A DNA stretch of 64,000 nucleotides from Halovenus halobia (GCF_051414135.1 NZ_JBLKOA010000003.1:1-64000); one strand, 5' to 3'; positions 8,799 through 16,599 are shown, counted from the first letter of the stretch. The notes: generated by a model from the letters alone, not told the origin. A program made the numbers and translations.

Positions 8799-8936
8799 TC
8801 ACAACGTGGCGATTGCGAGCATAACGCCAGCGAGAATCACGAACGACGTCCAGAGAACCAGCACGATGTAGACGTGTTTGACGTACTCACTGTCTTCGTC
8901 GACGGGCATGATGACGAGGTCGGAGAGACGGCTCAT
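8799..8936 (-). CDS. 45-residue single-helix membrane protein
   Basis: ATG at 8936, TGA at 8799. The protein reads MSRLSDLVIMPVDEDSEYVK and then a hydrophobic stretch (VYIVLVLWTSFVILAGVMLA). It sits between lysA and the M20 deacylase, all on the minus strand. The clean soluble-head/single-helix pattern supports a real gene. Its function is unknown. Confidence 0.65.
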   Translation of the reverse strand: MSRLSDLVIMPVDEDSEYVKHVYIVLVLWTSFVILAGVMLAIATL

Positions 8937-8980
8937 AGCCGGACTTTGATTGCCCGGGTATAAAAATCCGAACAAACCAC

Positions 8981-10210
8981 TCAGTTACCTGTCTCGACCC
9001 GGGTGACATCCGCCAGCGTCTCGCGCTCGCGGACGACTCTGGCGTCGCCATCGGAGAGCGCCACCTCGGCCGGCCGTGGCTGGGAGTGGAACTGGTTTGC
9101 GAGTTCGTAGCCATACGCGCCAGCGTTGCCGATTGCGAGCAAGTCCTCGCGACGCGGGCGGGCGATTGGGCGGTCAGTACAGAACACGTCCGCGCTCGTA
9201 CAGCACGGTCCGCCGACCGAGACTGGTTCTGGCTCTCGGTCGGGTGCGCTAATGTTTCTGATCGGGTGATAGGAGTCGAACATCGCGGGCCGGATGAGCG
9301 TCGCCAGCGAGGCGTCGACACCGACGACGTTCGCCGTGCCAGTCTCTTTGATAGTGTTGACGCGCGTGAGGATGAGTTCGGCGTCGGCGACGACGTATCG
9401 GCCGGGTTCCAGCGCGAGTTGTGCGTCGAGGTCTCCGACTGCTGCTCGGACGCGGTCGCCAACGACGGACATGTCCAGTGGTTGTTCGTCCTCGTGGTAG
9501 GGGACGCCGAAGCCGCCGCCGATGTCGAGGAACTCGATGTTGCCCACCTCGCGAGCGACGTCGGCAATCGTCTCGATGGCTCGGCAGTGGTCGTCCAAGT
9601 CATCCTGCAGGACGCCGCTGCCGACGTGGGCATGCAGGCCGACGAGGTCGAACCGTTCGCGCAATTCTGCGGCGAGTTCTGGGACGTCTTTGGCGGGAAT
9701 GCCGAACTTTGCGTCCTTGCCGGTGGCAACTTTCTCGTGGTGACCAGTGCCGATTCCAGGGTTGATTCTGATGGCGACGCGGCCGTCGTAGCCCGCCGCT
9801 TCGAGGCGGTCGAAGGTATCGCGTGCGCCGGCGGTCACGGTCAGGCCCGGATTGGCAGCGCCCAGTTCGGCAGCGTACTCCACGTCAGCCTGCGGGGGAT
9901 TGACGGCCGTGTACTGCAGCGTGTTCGGGTCTGCGCCTGCTGCAATCGCTCGCTGTAGTTCGCCGCGGGCGGCACACTCGATGTCCGCGCCGGCGTCCAT
10001 CACCGCCGACAGCACCGCACGGCCAGTGTGAGACTTTGCAGCGTACATGACGTGTGCGTCGGGAAAGGCCGAGGCAAAGCGGCGGTAGTTCGCTTGGACG
10101 CGGTCAGTATCGAGAACGTACAGCGGCGTACCGTGTTCCTCGGCGAGGGCGTCGAGCCGACTGTGGTCCCAATCGGCCAGCCGACGAACCGGCGGCGTCG
10201 AGGCTGTCAT
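8981..10210 (-). CDS. lysA: Diaminopimelate decarboxylase
   Basis: This is the last step of the DAP lysine pathway: meso-DAP to lysine plus CO2, PLP-dependent. It has the fold-type III signature: HVMYAAKSHTG holds the PLP lysine near residue 50, HAHVGSG near 185, a GGGFGVPY glycine loop near 225 and the GNAGAYGY active-site region near 350. The length is 409 residues. The ATG at 10210 is chosen over an upstream TTG-type frame because MTASTPPVRRLADWD starts at the family boundary. It is upstream of a 45-aa membrane gene and the dapE-like gene. Confidence 0.95.
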   Translation of the reverse strand: MTASTPPVRRLADWDHSRLDALAEEHGTPLYVLDTDRVQANYRRFASAFPDAHVMYAAKSHTGRAVLSAVMDAGADIECAARGELQRAIAAGADPNTLQYTAVNPPQADVEYAAELGAANPGLTVTAGARDTFDRLEAAGYDGRVAIRINPGIGTGHHEKVATGKDAKFGIPAKDVPELAAELRERFDLVGLHAHVGSGVLQDDLDDHCRAIETIADVAREVGNIEFLDIGGGFGVPYHEDEQPLDMSVVGDRVRAAVGDLDAQLALEPGRYVVADAELILTRVNTIKETGTANVVGVDASLATLIRPAMFDSYHPIRNISAPDREPEPVSVGGPCCTSADVFCTDRPIARPRREDLLAIGNAGAYGYELANQFHSQPRPAEVALSDGDARVVRERETLADVTRVETGN

Positions 10211-10278
10211 TGTACAGTGGTCGGTACTCGGGCGATTGAATCTGTCGGTTGCGTACAAGCCGGCAAAACGATGGAGCC

Positions 10279-10443
10279 TCAGTCCCCGGAGTTCTGACCA
10301 GGGATATTTCGCTGTGGATTGTTGGTTTCTGGCGGTTCGGGCCGGTCAGTGCTGTCACGACTCGTGAACCACATGACACCGTAGGCGACCATCGGGAAGA
10401 CGAACAGCGCGACCAGCCCTGCCGCGATGACGATGATATTCAT
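10279..10443 (-). CDS. 54-residue membrane protein
   Basis: The N-terminal 25 residues (MNIIVIAAGLVALFVFPMVA and on) form one membrane helix, followed by a hydrophilic, Pro/Asn-rich tail. A TATA-like AATTATAACG on the minus strand at about 10462-10471 lies roughly 25 nt upstream of the ATG, consistent with a leaderless transcript. The function is unknown. Confidence 0.6.
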   Translation of the reverse strand: MNIIVIAAGLVALFVFPMVAYGVMWFTSRDSTDRPEPPETNNPQRNIPGQNSGD

Positions 10444-10502
10444 GTTGGTTCACCCACGCGAACGTTATAATTGAGCGAGTATAGTGGTTACTCGCAGTTT
10501 TA

Positions 10503-10518
10503 TTTTCAGTTCTGAAAA
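10503..10518. terminator. AT-rich palindrome
   Basis: TTTTCAG and CTGAAAA are perfect arms around TT. It lies just downstream of the SirR/40-aa gene pair and upstream of the next small gene, with T and A tracts on either side. A terminator is the simplest reading; an operator is possible. Confidence 0.4.
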
Positions 10519-10531
10519 CAAGAGGTATCTA

Positions 10532-10654
10532 TCAGTCTCCGAGGATACCCCACCGCGTCAGGAGAAACAGGAAGAGATAGCCAACTAATCCGAGTCCAAA
10601 CAGCACAACCGGGATGAGAAAGGGGCCGGCGGCGTCGACGAGCGCGCCAGCCAT
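10532..10654 (-). CDS. 40-residue membrane protein coupled to sirR
   Basis: The ATG at 10654 overlaps the TGA of the SirR gene by one base, which indicates translational coupling. The peptide is MAGALVDAAGPFLIPVVLFG followed by more hydrophobic residues and LTRWGILGD, a single long membrane helix. Its function is unknown; the coupling suggests a role tied to metal homeostasis. Confidence 0.6.
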   Translation of the reverse strand: MAGALVDAAGPFLIPVVLFGLGLVGYLFLFLLTRWGILGD

Positions 10655-11079
10655 CAGTCGGCGGGGTCACATTCGAGCAGGCCGCAGACGTCTGTTTCGG
10701 CGTCGAAACAGTCCGGACACTCCGGCCGACGGTCTATAATCGTATCCAGTCGCTCGGCGACTGTCTCGTCGATAACCGGTTCGAGCTGGCGCGCCTCCGC
10801 CCGGAAATCTTCGACTTCGAGCACTTCGAGCAGGAATCGCTCGATGATACAGTAGTTCTGGAGAGCCTCTCGTGCGCGCATGATGCCGTCGTCGGTCAGT
10901 TCGACGCCCTTGTATTTCTCGTGTGCACAGAGTCCGTCGGCTTCGAGTTTCCCGACCATCTCGTTCGCACTGGCCGGGCTAACGTCGAGCATCTCCGCAA
11001 TCGAGCCGGTCGATGCCGGACCGTTTTCGATCTCCTGAACCAGGTAAATCGCCTTGAGGTACTGGTTTGCCGTATTCAT
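10654..11079 (-). CDS. sirR: DtxR/SirR-type metal-dependent regulator
   Basis: The protein has 141 residues. The N-terminal winged helix (residues 1-65, starting MNTANQYLKAIYLVQEIENG) is characteristic of iron/manganese-dependent DtxR regulators. A dimerisation domain with metal ligands follows. The C-terminus is Cys-rich (PECPDCFDAETDVCGLLEC), which may add a metal-sensing site. The upstream ferritin-like gene on the same strand fits an iron or manganese response. Confidence 0.88.
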   Translation of the reverse strand: MNTANQYLKAIYLVQEIENGPASTGSIAEMLDVSPASANEMVGKLEADGLCAHEKYKGVELTDDGIMRAREALQNYCIIERFLLEVLEVEDFRAEARQLEPVIDETVAERLDTIIDRRPECPDCFDAETDVCGLLECDPAD

Positions 11080-11125
11080 TGGTTGTTCCTACGTAACCGG
11101 TCGACTGCGCTGTCGTCAGTCGCCG

Positions 11126-11602
11126 TCATGTGCCGTGCTCCATCAGTTCGGTGACTGCTTCGACGCCCGCCTCCTCCTCGGCCCGGATGGTCTTGAGGGT
11201 GTCGAGCAGGCGGTCGCGGTCGATACTGAACGTCCCGTCAGACTGTTCGATGGCGTCGATCAGGTCGTCGTAGAACTTGTAGGCGGTTTCCTCGTTACAG
11301 AGCTGGTCGTAGAGGACGCCGTCGAAGTCCTGGTCGGCCTCGTACTGCTGTTCAACCAGCGGCTGGATTTCGTCGAACGGAATCGTATCGGCGTCGAGTT
11401 CGTCGATGATTCCGTCGAGCTGTTCGCGATGGCGCTCGGATTCGGCAGCCGCCGATTCGAGCAGTTCGCGGACATCGTCGTCGATAGCGTCGGACTCGGT
11501 GTGTTTGGTCGCGCGTGCCTCGACAACCTCTTCGAGGACAACACCGATCTGGAGCAGCCGCGCCAGTTGGTGGTCCGACCCGACCGGCGACTGGAGGCTC
11601 AT
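11126..11602 (-). CDS. Ferritin-like four-helix protein
   Basis: The protein has 158 residues and is predicted all-helical. Glu/His pairs are spaced as in ferritin-like di-iron proteins: LEEVVEARATKH near 22-33, AESERHREQL near 53, NEETAYKFYDDL near 105 and IRAEEEAGVEAV near 138. A strong Shine-Dalgarno sequence (GGAGGTGA on the minus strand, 11606-11613) precedes the ATG at 11602, so this transcript probably has a leader. It is 46 nt upstream of sirR, and metal storage or redox protection is inferred. Confidence 0.75.
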   Translation of the reverse strand: MSLQSPVGSDHQLARLLQIGVVLEEVVEARATKHTESDAIDDDVRELLESAAAESERHREQLDGIIDELDADTIPFDEIQPLVEQQYEADQDFDGVLYDQLCNEETAYKFYDDLIDAIEQSDGTFSIDRDRLLDTLKTIRAEEEAGVEAVTELMEHGT

Positions 11603-11736
11603 CGGTCACCTCCCCGTGGCCAAGGTCGTCGCCGTTGCATATCCGTAGGTGGGGTACACGAGGACTTAAGCGGTTCCCCTCGATGACGTGTTGGTGTGGT
11701 GGTTGTTGGTGATGGGACTGGGAGAAGAATGACTAT

Positions 11737-12107
11737 CCAGAAGCCCTCGGCGCGCTCGGATGGAATACCGCTCGTCAATACTGACCCAGCAGACGGAATG
11801 ATTACGACCCAGAAGCCCTCGGCACGTTCGCGGGTCACGCTGAACGGGATATTCTCGCTGTGCTCGAATAGTGCCCGCTCAGCGACCGCGAAACGAGCCT
11901 CGCCCTTCATCCGCCAGGCTGCCGCTTGCGACACCTGCCGGTTCCTTGGCGGATGAAGGGCGAGGTGCGGTCGGCGGATGTGCGCGGGCCACTATCCGAC
12001 CGGAGGGAGGATATCCCGCACAGATCCGCCGAGCGTGCCGAGGGCTTCTGGCTGGTGGGTACTCCGTCTGCCGAGGTGGTCTCATCTCAGGTCGTGCCGA
12101 GGGCTTC
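11737..12107. repeat. Divergent nested foldback element (element A)
   Basis: Outer arms GAAGCCCTCGGC (11740-11751) and its complement (12096-12107) enclose a second pair at 11809-11826 and 12034-12051, an 18-bp perfect match beginning CCAGAAGCCCTCGG. The centre is a perfect 19-bp stem: CCTCGCCCTTCATCCGCCA at 11898-11916 pairs with 11947-11965 across a 30-nt loop. No convincing open reading frame is present. The termini and layout resemble the elements at 18.0 and 40.2 kb, but the core sequence is different. It fills the gap between the ferritin-like gene and SRP RNA. Confidence 0.75.
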
Positions 12108-12237
12108 AGTGTTCTCAACGCTCCAGTGGGTGGTGCTGAAAGATACTGCCACACGCCTCCGTTGGTACTGGAACATCTCGTAGCAACAGCTCAAGAGTAT
12201 AGGAACGGACAGCCGAGATTGCGTGGCGTTCGACCGC

Positions 12238-12508
12238 GGGTAGTCCCGCGTGCCTCCTCCACCCCGCGACCCTACGAGCGACAGATGTCCAGTGCTCCGC
12301 TGCTCGCTTCCGCGCCTGGCGGACTGGCGCCGGTTAACCGGACGTCTGCGTCCCTGCAGACACAGCCATCCGGACCTCCGTCCCCGCAGGACGAGGCTTC
12401 GACGTTGGCTTGCGGGGCCCGTGGCCGTCTGACCACACGCCCTCGGTGTTTGGTCCCACTTGAGGCCACACGTGGCGAGGAGCGGGGCCTAACCGCCCGA
12501 CCTAGTCC
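12238..12508 (-). ncRNA. ffs: Signal recognition particle (7S) RNA
   Basis: Read on the minus strand, the sequence begins GGACTAGGTCGGGCGGTTAG, a typical archaeal SRP RNA 5' region. It contains a helix-8 hairpin with the GGAAG-type tetraloop and the flanking AGCAG asymmetric-loop motif (GGCGCGGAAGCGAGCAGC, about 12294-12311). It ends with a GGAGGAGGCACGCGGGACTA segment that can pair with the 5' region. The length of about 270-300 nt fits haloarchaeal 7S RNA. The RNA partners with SRP54/SRP19 in cotranslational targeting. The ends are estimates. Confidence 0.88.
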
Positions 12509-12530
12509 ATCTGAACCTACCACGGGTTGT

Positions 12531-12536
12531 CATAAG
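12531..12536 (-). promoter_or_regulatory. TATA-like box of SRP RNA
   Basis: CTTATG on the minus strand is about 25 nt before the proposed 5' end at 12508. The spacing fits archaeal TBP-dependent initiation. The motif is weak, so the start site remains approximate. Confidence 0.45.
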
Positions 12537-12553
12537 GACCTTTCGATGAGGGC

Positions 12554-13150
12554 TCACTCTCGTGTCGCGAAGACGAATTCGGTGCTGCTTCCGAGGGGAT
12601 CGTCAGCCATCGTCGTCTGTACGTCGCTAAAGCCCGCCTCGCGCAGTTGTGTGAGTGTCTGCTCGCGGCCCGGTGCCGAGAAGAACATCAACCCACCCAT
12701 CCAGCCACGCCGCGTCGTCTCGAAGCGACCCCCCGGCAGCGTCATCAGCAGTCGACCACCAGGCCGCAGCACACGGGCGAACTCCGTGTAGACCGTTGGA
12801 TGTTCCTCCCGGGGAACGTGAAACACGGCGTGGTATGCAGTGATACCATCTATCGACTCGTTGGCGATTGGGAGCGCAGCCATATCGCCCTCCAGAAGTA
12901 CCGACTCAGGCACGCGCTCGCGGGCCATCTCCAGCGCCTCCCGAGAGATATCGACACCCAGGCTCCCGACCGGGAGGTTGGCGAGGGTGCGCGCGCCGTC
13001 ACACGGGCCAATGTCGAGTACGTCAGGGTTGTCCGGCAACGAGGCCAGCAGGTCAGCAATCAGGTCCGCGTCCGACCCCGACGGGTCGCGGTTGCGGGCA
13101 TAGGCTGCCGCAACCTCGTCCCACGAGCGGCGAAGTTCTGTCCGGTCCAT
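12554..13150 (-). CDS. Class I SAM-dependent methyltransferase
   Basis: The protein has 198 residues with the Rossmann methyltransferase motifs in order: VLDIGPCDGA (motif I) near 42, an acidic end of strand 2 (LGVDISREAL), GDMAALPI near 87 and LRPGGRLLMTLPGG near 130. This resembles UbiE/Methyltransf_11 members acting on small molecules. The acceptor cannot be inferred. ATG 13150 is preferred because the longer upstream frame has no family-like residues. It lies next to SRP RNA on the same strand. Confidence 0.85.
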   Translation of the reverse strand: MDRTELRRSWDEVAAAYARNRDPSGSDADLIADLLASLPDNPDVLDIGPCDGARTLANLPVGSLGVDISREALEMARERVPESVLLEGDMAALPIANESIDGITAYHAVFHVPREEHPTVYTEFARVLRPGGRLLMTLPGGRFETTRRGWMGGLMFFSAPGREQTLTQLREAGFSDVQTTMADDPLGSSTEFVFATRE

Positions 13151-13220
13151 ACGAATTATTGGACTGCAGGAGAATAAACCCGCCACCAGCCATGTGTGTT
13201 TTTCACACACCATGAACAAC

Positions 13221-13229
13221 TATTATAAA
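13221..13229 (+). promoter_or_regulatory. Strong TATA box
   Basis: TATTATAAA is centred about 27 nt before the ATG at 13252, which marks a leaderless transcript of the small zinc-finger gene. Confidence 0.6.
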
Positions 13230-13251
13230 CCGTGCGCCCGTTGCTAGTAGT

Positions 13252-13371
13252 ATGTCGACACAACGGTCGACCCAACTCGCGGCGCATCGGTGTGAATGTG
13301 GCGAAACGTTCGAGAGCACCGAGGAACTCCTCAATCACGCCCGGGACGTACACCGATTCTCGCCGCTGTAG
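13252..13371 (+). CDS. 39-residue single zinc-finger protein
   Basis: The protein is MSTQRSTQLAAHRCECGETF followed by ESTEELLNHARDVHRFSPL. The CxC-x12-HxxxxH arrangement (residues 14, 16, 29 and 34) resembles a minimal C2H2 finger of the kind common among haloarchaeal micro-proteins. A strong TATA box about 27 nt upstream supports expression. It may bind DNA or a protein partner; the target is unknown. Confidence 0.7.
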   Translation: MSTQRSTQLAAHRCECGETFESTEELLNHARDVHRFSPL

Positions 13372-13497
13372 CTCCGGTACCGTTGTGAAACACATTGCGG
13401 CCATTTTTCGACAGTCTGAGCCACCGCGACACTCACTGAGCACGACACAGCGCTGCAATCTCCAACAGCAGATGTATTTATCTATCTTCCATTCTAG

Positions 13498-13920
13498 AAT
13501 ACATTTATTGTTGACTCCCGCGAAGTTGACGACCCCGCGAAAGAAGTTCGGGATATCACCAACGGCGGTGCTGATGTCTCTGCGGACGCGCTGGGTATCG
13601 CCACCACCTGCAAGAACGCGGTCAACTCCTTGGGCAAGGGCGGTCGCCACGTCAAGATGGGACTGACGACATCCGAGGAGCAGGGCCAGATTTCGCTGCC
13701 GACCGACGAATTCGTTGCCAAAGAAATCGACTTCTATGGCTCACTCGGCCTGCAGCCCTCGCGGTACTTGGAGATGCTCAACATGATCGACAGCGAGAAA
13801 CTCGACCCGACTGCGCTGGTCGAGGAAACTATCGACATCCATCAGGTCCCCGACGAACTCGCGGCGATGACAGAATTCAACACTATCGGCATCCCGGTCT
13901 GCAACGACTTCAGTAGCTAG
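13498..13920 (+). pseudogene. N-terminally truncated zinc-type alcohol dehydrogenase
   Basis: An open frame starting immediately after an in-frame TAG encodes about 140 residues that match the C-terminal part of medium-chain alcohol dehydrogenases: a DALGIATTCKNAVNSLGKGG cofactor-domain segment, GRHVKMGL, and the terminal PDELAAMTEFNTIGIPVCND. The catalytic domain with its zinc ligands and the GxGxxG motif are absent. There is no plausible start at the beginning of the homology. The sequence upstream is AT-rich. The fragment ends 30 nt before a duplicated tRNA-Gln end, which suggests it was left by integration and deletion. Confidence 0.8.
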
Positions 13921-13950
13921 ACGCGTCGCTTCCTTTTTGAGTCGAGAGAA

Positions 13951-13980
13951 GTAGTTCCGGGAGGATTCGAACCTCCGTCG
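13951..13980 (-). repeat. 30-bp copy of the tRNA-Gln 3' end (att-like direct repeat)
   Basis: These 30 bases are identical to 14061-14090, which hold the acceptor 3' strand and T-arm of tRNA-Gln. The two copies are 110 bp apart in the same orientation. Partial tRNA 3' duplications of this type normally arise when an element integrates site-specifically into the tRNA. No integrase gene is present, so it is probably a scar. Confidence 0.75.
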
Positions 13981-14061
13981 CTCCGGAACGCTTCGCTCCA
14001 TGCTTCGAATCTCCTGCAGTTACGAATTCGTGGCTCACCGGCGGGTTCGCCACAGAAGTAG

Positions 14062-14134
14062 TAGTTCCGGGAGGATTCGAACCTCCGTCGTAGCCCCCAG
14101 AAGGCTACATGATTGGCCACTACACCACGGAACT
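14062..14134 (-). tRNA. tRNA-Gln (anticodon CUG)
   Basis: On the minus strand a 73-nt cloverleaf can be drawn. The acceptor AGTTCCG pairs with CGGAACT, the D-arm contains GTAGTGGCC, the anticodon loop is TTCTGGG (anticodon CTG) and the T-arm is GGAGG-TTCGAAT-CCTCC. The discriminator base is A, and CCA is not encoded. In archaea this tRNA is normally charged with Glu and amidated to Gln by GatDE. Confidence 0.93.
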
Positions 14135-14163
14135 TTGCAATCAAATCTATTCGGCGATTGCAC

Positions 14164-14973
14164 TTATGTGTGTCGTAATCGCTTCTCCGGTGGCTCGAAG
14201 TGCTCTCTCCTGTGGCAGTTTCCACAGAGTAGCTCACACCGCTGTATTTCGGCACGAATCTCTCGTTCTGGGCGTCCATCGACCACGAGGCTGGCGACGG
14301 TTGCGCTCTTTTCACCAGTGTGATGAAAGACGAGACAACCAGGAGCGGTTTCGCCACACCGGTTGCAGCCATCTGCGGCCTGCTTGTGCTCGTAAAGCCA
14401 CCGTTGCCGGCCCGCATCTGGCACATCGAAGTGTTCTTTCCGGTGGCAGTTCGTACAGAGCACTTCACACTTCGAGATCTCCGACCGTAACTCGTCTTTG
14501 CCGTAGCCGTGGGTGACCATCTCGTTGATTGCCATCTGTTTTGTCTGTGGGTCTGGGTGATGAAAATCGAGCACTGCAGGGTCGTCGACACCACACTGGT
14601 TACAACCGCGTGACTCCTTGTATTCGTTCACCCAGCGACGGTGTCTCGCCCGCCGGTCGAGTGTTCTGTTGGTGTTTCGTTCAGTGTTTCGGTAGTGCCA
14701 GCGCTGGTCGACAGAGAGTTCCGCCCAGTCAGTTCCCGCGGGCAACGTTACATCGTCGGGTTTCGGCTGCACCCGCGAGCCGGTGGACCGATATGTTGCC
14801 AGTCCAGCCCGACGCTTCGCCTCGTTCCAACCGCCGACGACACGGATAATCGTCGCCGAAGCGGGTGTCAGACCAAGGTCTTCGTACGCCGCTTTCGTCG
14901 GCGACTCGCCCAACCGCTCGGCAGCCTCGCGCAGTGCATCGAGACAGTCCTGTTCGGTCGTAGTCACGCTCAC
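14164..14973 (-). CDS. Double-HNH protein with homing-endonuclease-associated repeat
   Basis: The protein has 269 residues. Residues 1-60 form a helical repeat (LREAAERLGESPTKAAYEDL, then a VVGGWNEAKRRAGL turn) of the HNH-associated DNA-binding type. Two HNH-like zinc modules follow, near 124-165 and 202-245, each with CxxC, an FHH catalytic-type motif and CTNCHRKEHF or CGNCHRREHF. Two complete modules in one chain is unusual. The start is GTG 14973. Its position next to a tRNA with an att-like scar suggests a mobile-element origin; it could also be a host nuclease. Confidence 0.75.
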   Translation of the reverse strand: MSVTTTEQDCLDALREAAERLGESPTKAAYEDLGLTPASATIIRVVGGWNEAKRRAGLATYRSTGSRVQPKPDDVTLPAGTDWAELSVDQRWHYRNTERNTNRTLDRRARHRRWVNEYKESRGCNQCGVDDPAVLDFHHPDPQTKQMAINEMVTHGYGKDELRSEISKCEVLCTNCHRKEHFDVPDAGRQRWLYEHKQAADGCNRCGETAPGCLVFHHTGEKSATVASLVVDGRPEREIRAEIQRCELLCGNCHRREHFEPPEKRLRHT

Positions 14974-15033
14974 GAGTGACAGTGCAACGACAGTAAAACG
15001 CGGCCATAGAGTGAAACTAAACGTTCAAATAGG

Positions 15034-15717
15034 ATGGCAAAAATGAAGGTCGGCCTGAGTCAGGACCCCCGGCTTACTTCCGACACCTACATTGTCGCGG
15101 GCCCGACAGACCGAAGTATGTACGTTGGACGGTTCGTCGTCGTCGGGCCGGAGGTTGGCGCATACCGCGTCTCTTCGCGCTCGTTCCCGAACAGACAGGC
15201 ACTCGACCGCGATGGCACAATCACCGTCGGCCCCACCGAGGACGCCGAGGAAACAGACAACCCTTACATCTCCTACAACTGCGTCCAACTCACCGACCGC
15301 GGCGCAGTCATCGGCAACGGCTCACACGTCGACCCCATCGCCGAGAAACTCGAACTGGGCTATCCCGCCAAGGACGCGCTGGCCGAACCGCTGCTGGCGC
15401 TGGACTTCGAGAAGGACGACTACGACACGCCCCGGATTGCCGGTATCGTCGGGTTGACCGACGATCCGTCTGCGAATGCGGAGCCGGCAGGCTACATCGG
15501 CACGGTCCGACGGGACGCGCTGCTGGTCGAGGAGGTCACGGAACCGACGCTGGTCGCCACCTACGAGGAGGACAGCCCGACCGACTTCGAGCTCGACGCC
15601 TTCGATGCCGCCGGTGTGGCACGGGAACTGTACGACCACAAGTTCGAGCACCGCGTCTGTGCGGCCGGCGTCGAATACGATGACGGAAACTTCGAGACAG
15701 CAATCGTCAACGAGTAG
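15034..15717 (+). CDS. purO: Archaeal-type IMP cyclohydrolase
   Basis: The protein has 227 residues with the PurO-like hallmarks MYVGRFVVVG (about residues 29-38), YRVSSRSFPNR (about 44-54) and the NPYISYNCVQ segment. The enzyme closes the ring of FAICAR to IMP, the final step of purine synthesis in archaea that lack bacterial PurH cyclohydrolase. The ATG at 15034 could be replaced by ATG 15043. LarE follows 42 nt downstream. Confidence 0.88.
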   Translation: MAKMKVGLSQDPRLTSDTYIVAGPTDRSMYVGRFVVVGPEVGAYRVSSRSFPNRQALDRDGTITVGPTEDAEETDNPYISYNCVQLTDRGAVIGNGSHVDPIAEKLELGYPAKDALAEPLLALDFEKDDYDTPRIAGIVGLTDDPSANAEPAGYIGTVRRDALLVEEVTEPTLVATYEEDSPTDFELDAFDAAGVARELYDHKFEHRVCAAGVEYDDGNFETAIVNE

Positions 15718-15759
15718 CGGTGCGACGCGTTTTTGCGCGGTGAGAGCAAACAGGCGGGC

Positions 15760-16599
15760 ATGGTCGAAGCGAAACTTGACGCCGCCCGGGCAGACCTCGC
15801 AGAGCGTGATTCTGTCCTCATCGCGTTTTCGGGCGGGGTCGATTCGAGCGTCGTCGCCGCGATTGCCGCCGAGGCGCTGGGTTCGGACGCCGTTGCCTGC
15901 ACGGCCCGCAGCGAGACGCTCCCTGAGGCGGAACTGGACGACGCGAAACGAGTCGCCGAAGAGATTGGCATTCGCCACGAAATCGTCGAGTTCAGCGAAC
16001 TCGACAGTGAGGACTTCGTCGCCAACGACGAGAGTCGCTGCTATCACTGCCGGACGATGCGGCTGGGCGCGATGTTCGACCACGCCGCAGAACTGGGCAT
16101 CGAGACTGTCTGTGACGGCACCAACGCCTCAGACCCCGGCGAGGGCCACCGGCCCGGCCTGCAAGCCGTCGAGGAACTGGACGCGTACTCGCCGCTGCTC
16201 GCTCACGACATCGAGAAGCCAGACGTTCGGGAAATTGCGGACCACTACGGATTGTCAGTCGCAGACAAACCCTCGATGGCCTGTCTCTCCTCGCGAATCC
16301 CGACAGGACTGGAAGTGACCGAGGACCGACTCAGTCGTATCGAGAAGGCCGAACAGCTACTTCGGACGTGGGGATTCGACCAGTTCCGTGTCCGAGACCA
16401 CGACGGCCTCGCCCGTATCGAAGTCTCCGAAGAAGAACTGGACGTGGCGCTGGACCCGGATTTCATCCGGGCAGCCCGCGAGCATATTGCTGATCTGGGA
16501 TTCGAGCACGTCACACTGGATTTGCACGGCTACCAGACAGGAAGTGTCAGTCCAGCCGCCGAACCGGACCCACTGGACGCAGAGTATCCCACTGATTAG
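15760..16599 (+). CDS. larE: ATP-dependent sacrificial sulfur transferase LarE family
   Basis: The PP-loop SGGVDSSV is near residue 24, and the family segment SRCYHCR near 85. The Cys in MACLSSRIP, near 175, corresponds to the sacrificial-sulfur cysteine of LarE. In lactobacilli LarE builds the nickel-pincer cofactor of lactate racemase. No larB or larC is in this window, so the exact pathway is uncertain. ATG 15760 gives MVEAKLDAARADLAE and a 279-residue protein. Confidence 0.85.
   Translation: MVEAKLDAARADLAERDSVLIAFSGGVDSSVVAAIAAEALGSDAVACTARSETLPEAELDDAKRVAEEIGIRHEIVEFSELDSEDFVANDESRCYHCRTMRLGAMFDHAAELGIETVCDGTNASDPGEGHRPGLQAVEELDAYSPLLAHDIEKPDVREIADHYGLSVADKPSMACLSSRIPTGLEVTEDRLSRIEKAEQLLRTWGFDQFRVRDHDGLARIEVSEEELDVALDPDFIRAAREHIADLGFEHVTLDLHGYQTGSVSPAAEPDPLDAEYPTD

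Noticed and set aside
11871..12791. 306-codon plus-strand frame across element A and SRP RNA
   Set aside because: The frame crosses structured RNA and inverted repeats and is not protein-like.
13951..13980. Second tRNA gene
   Set aside because: Only the T-arm and acceptor half is present; the following bases cannot form an anticodon arm.
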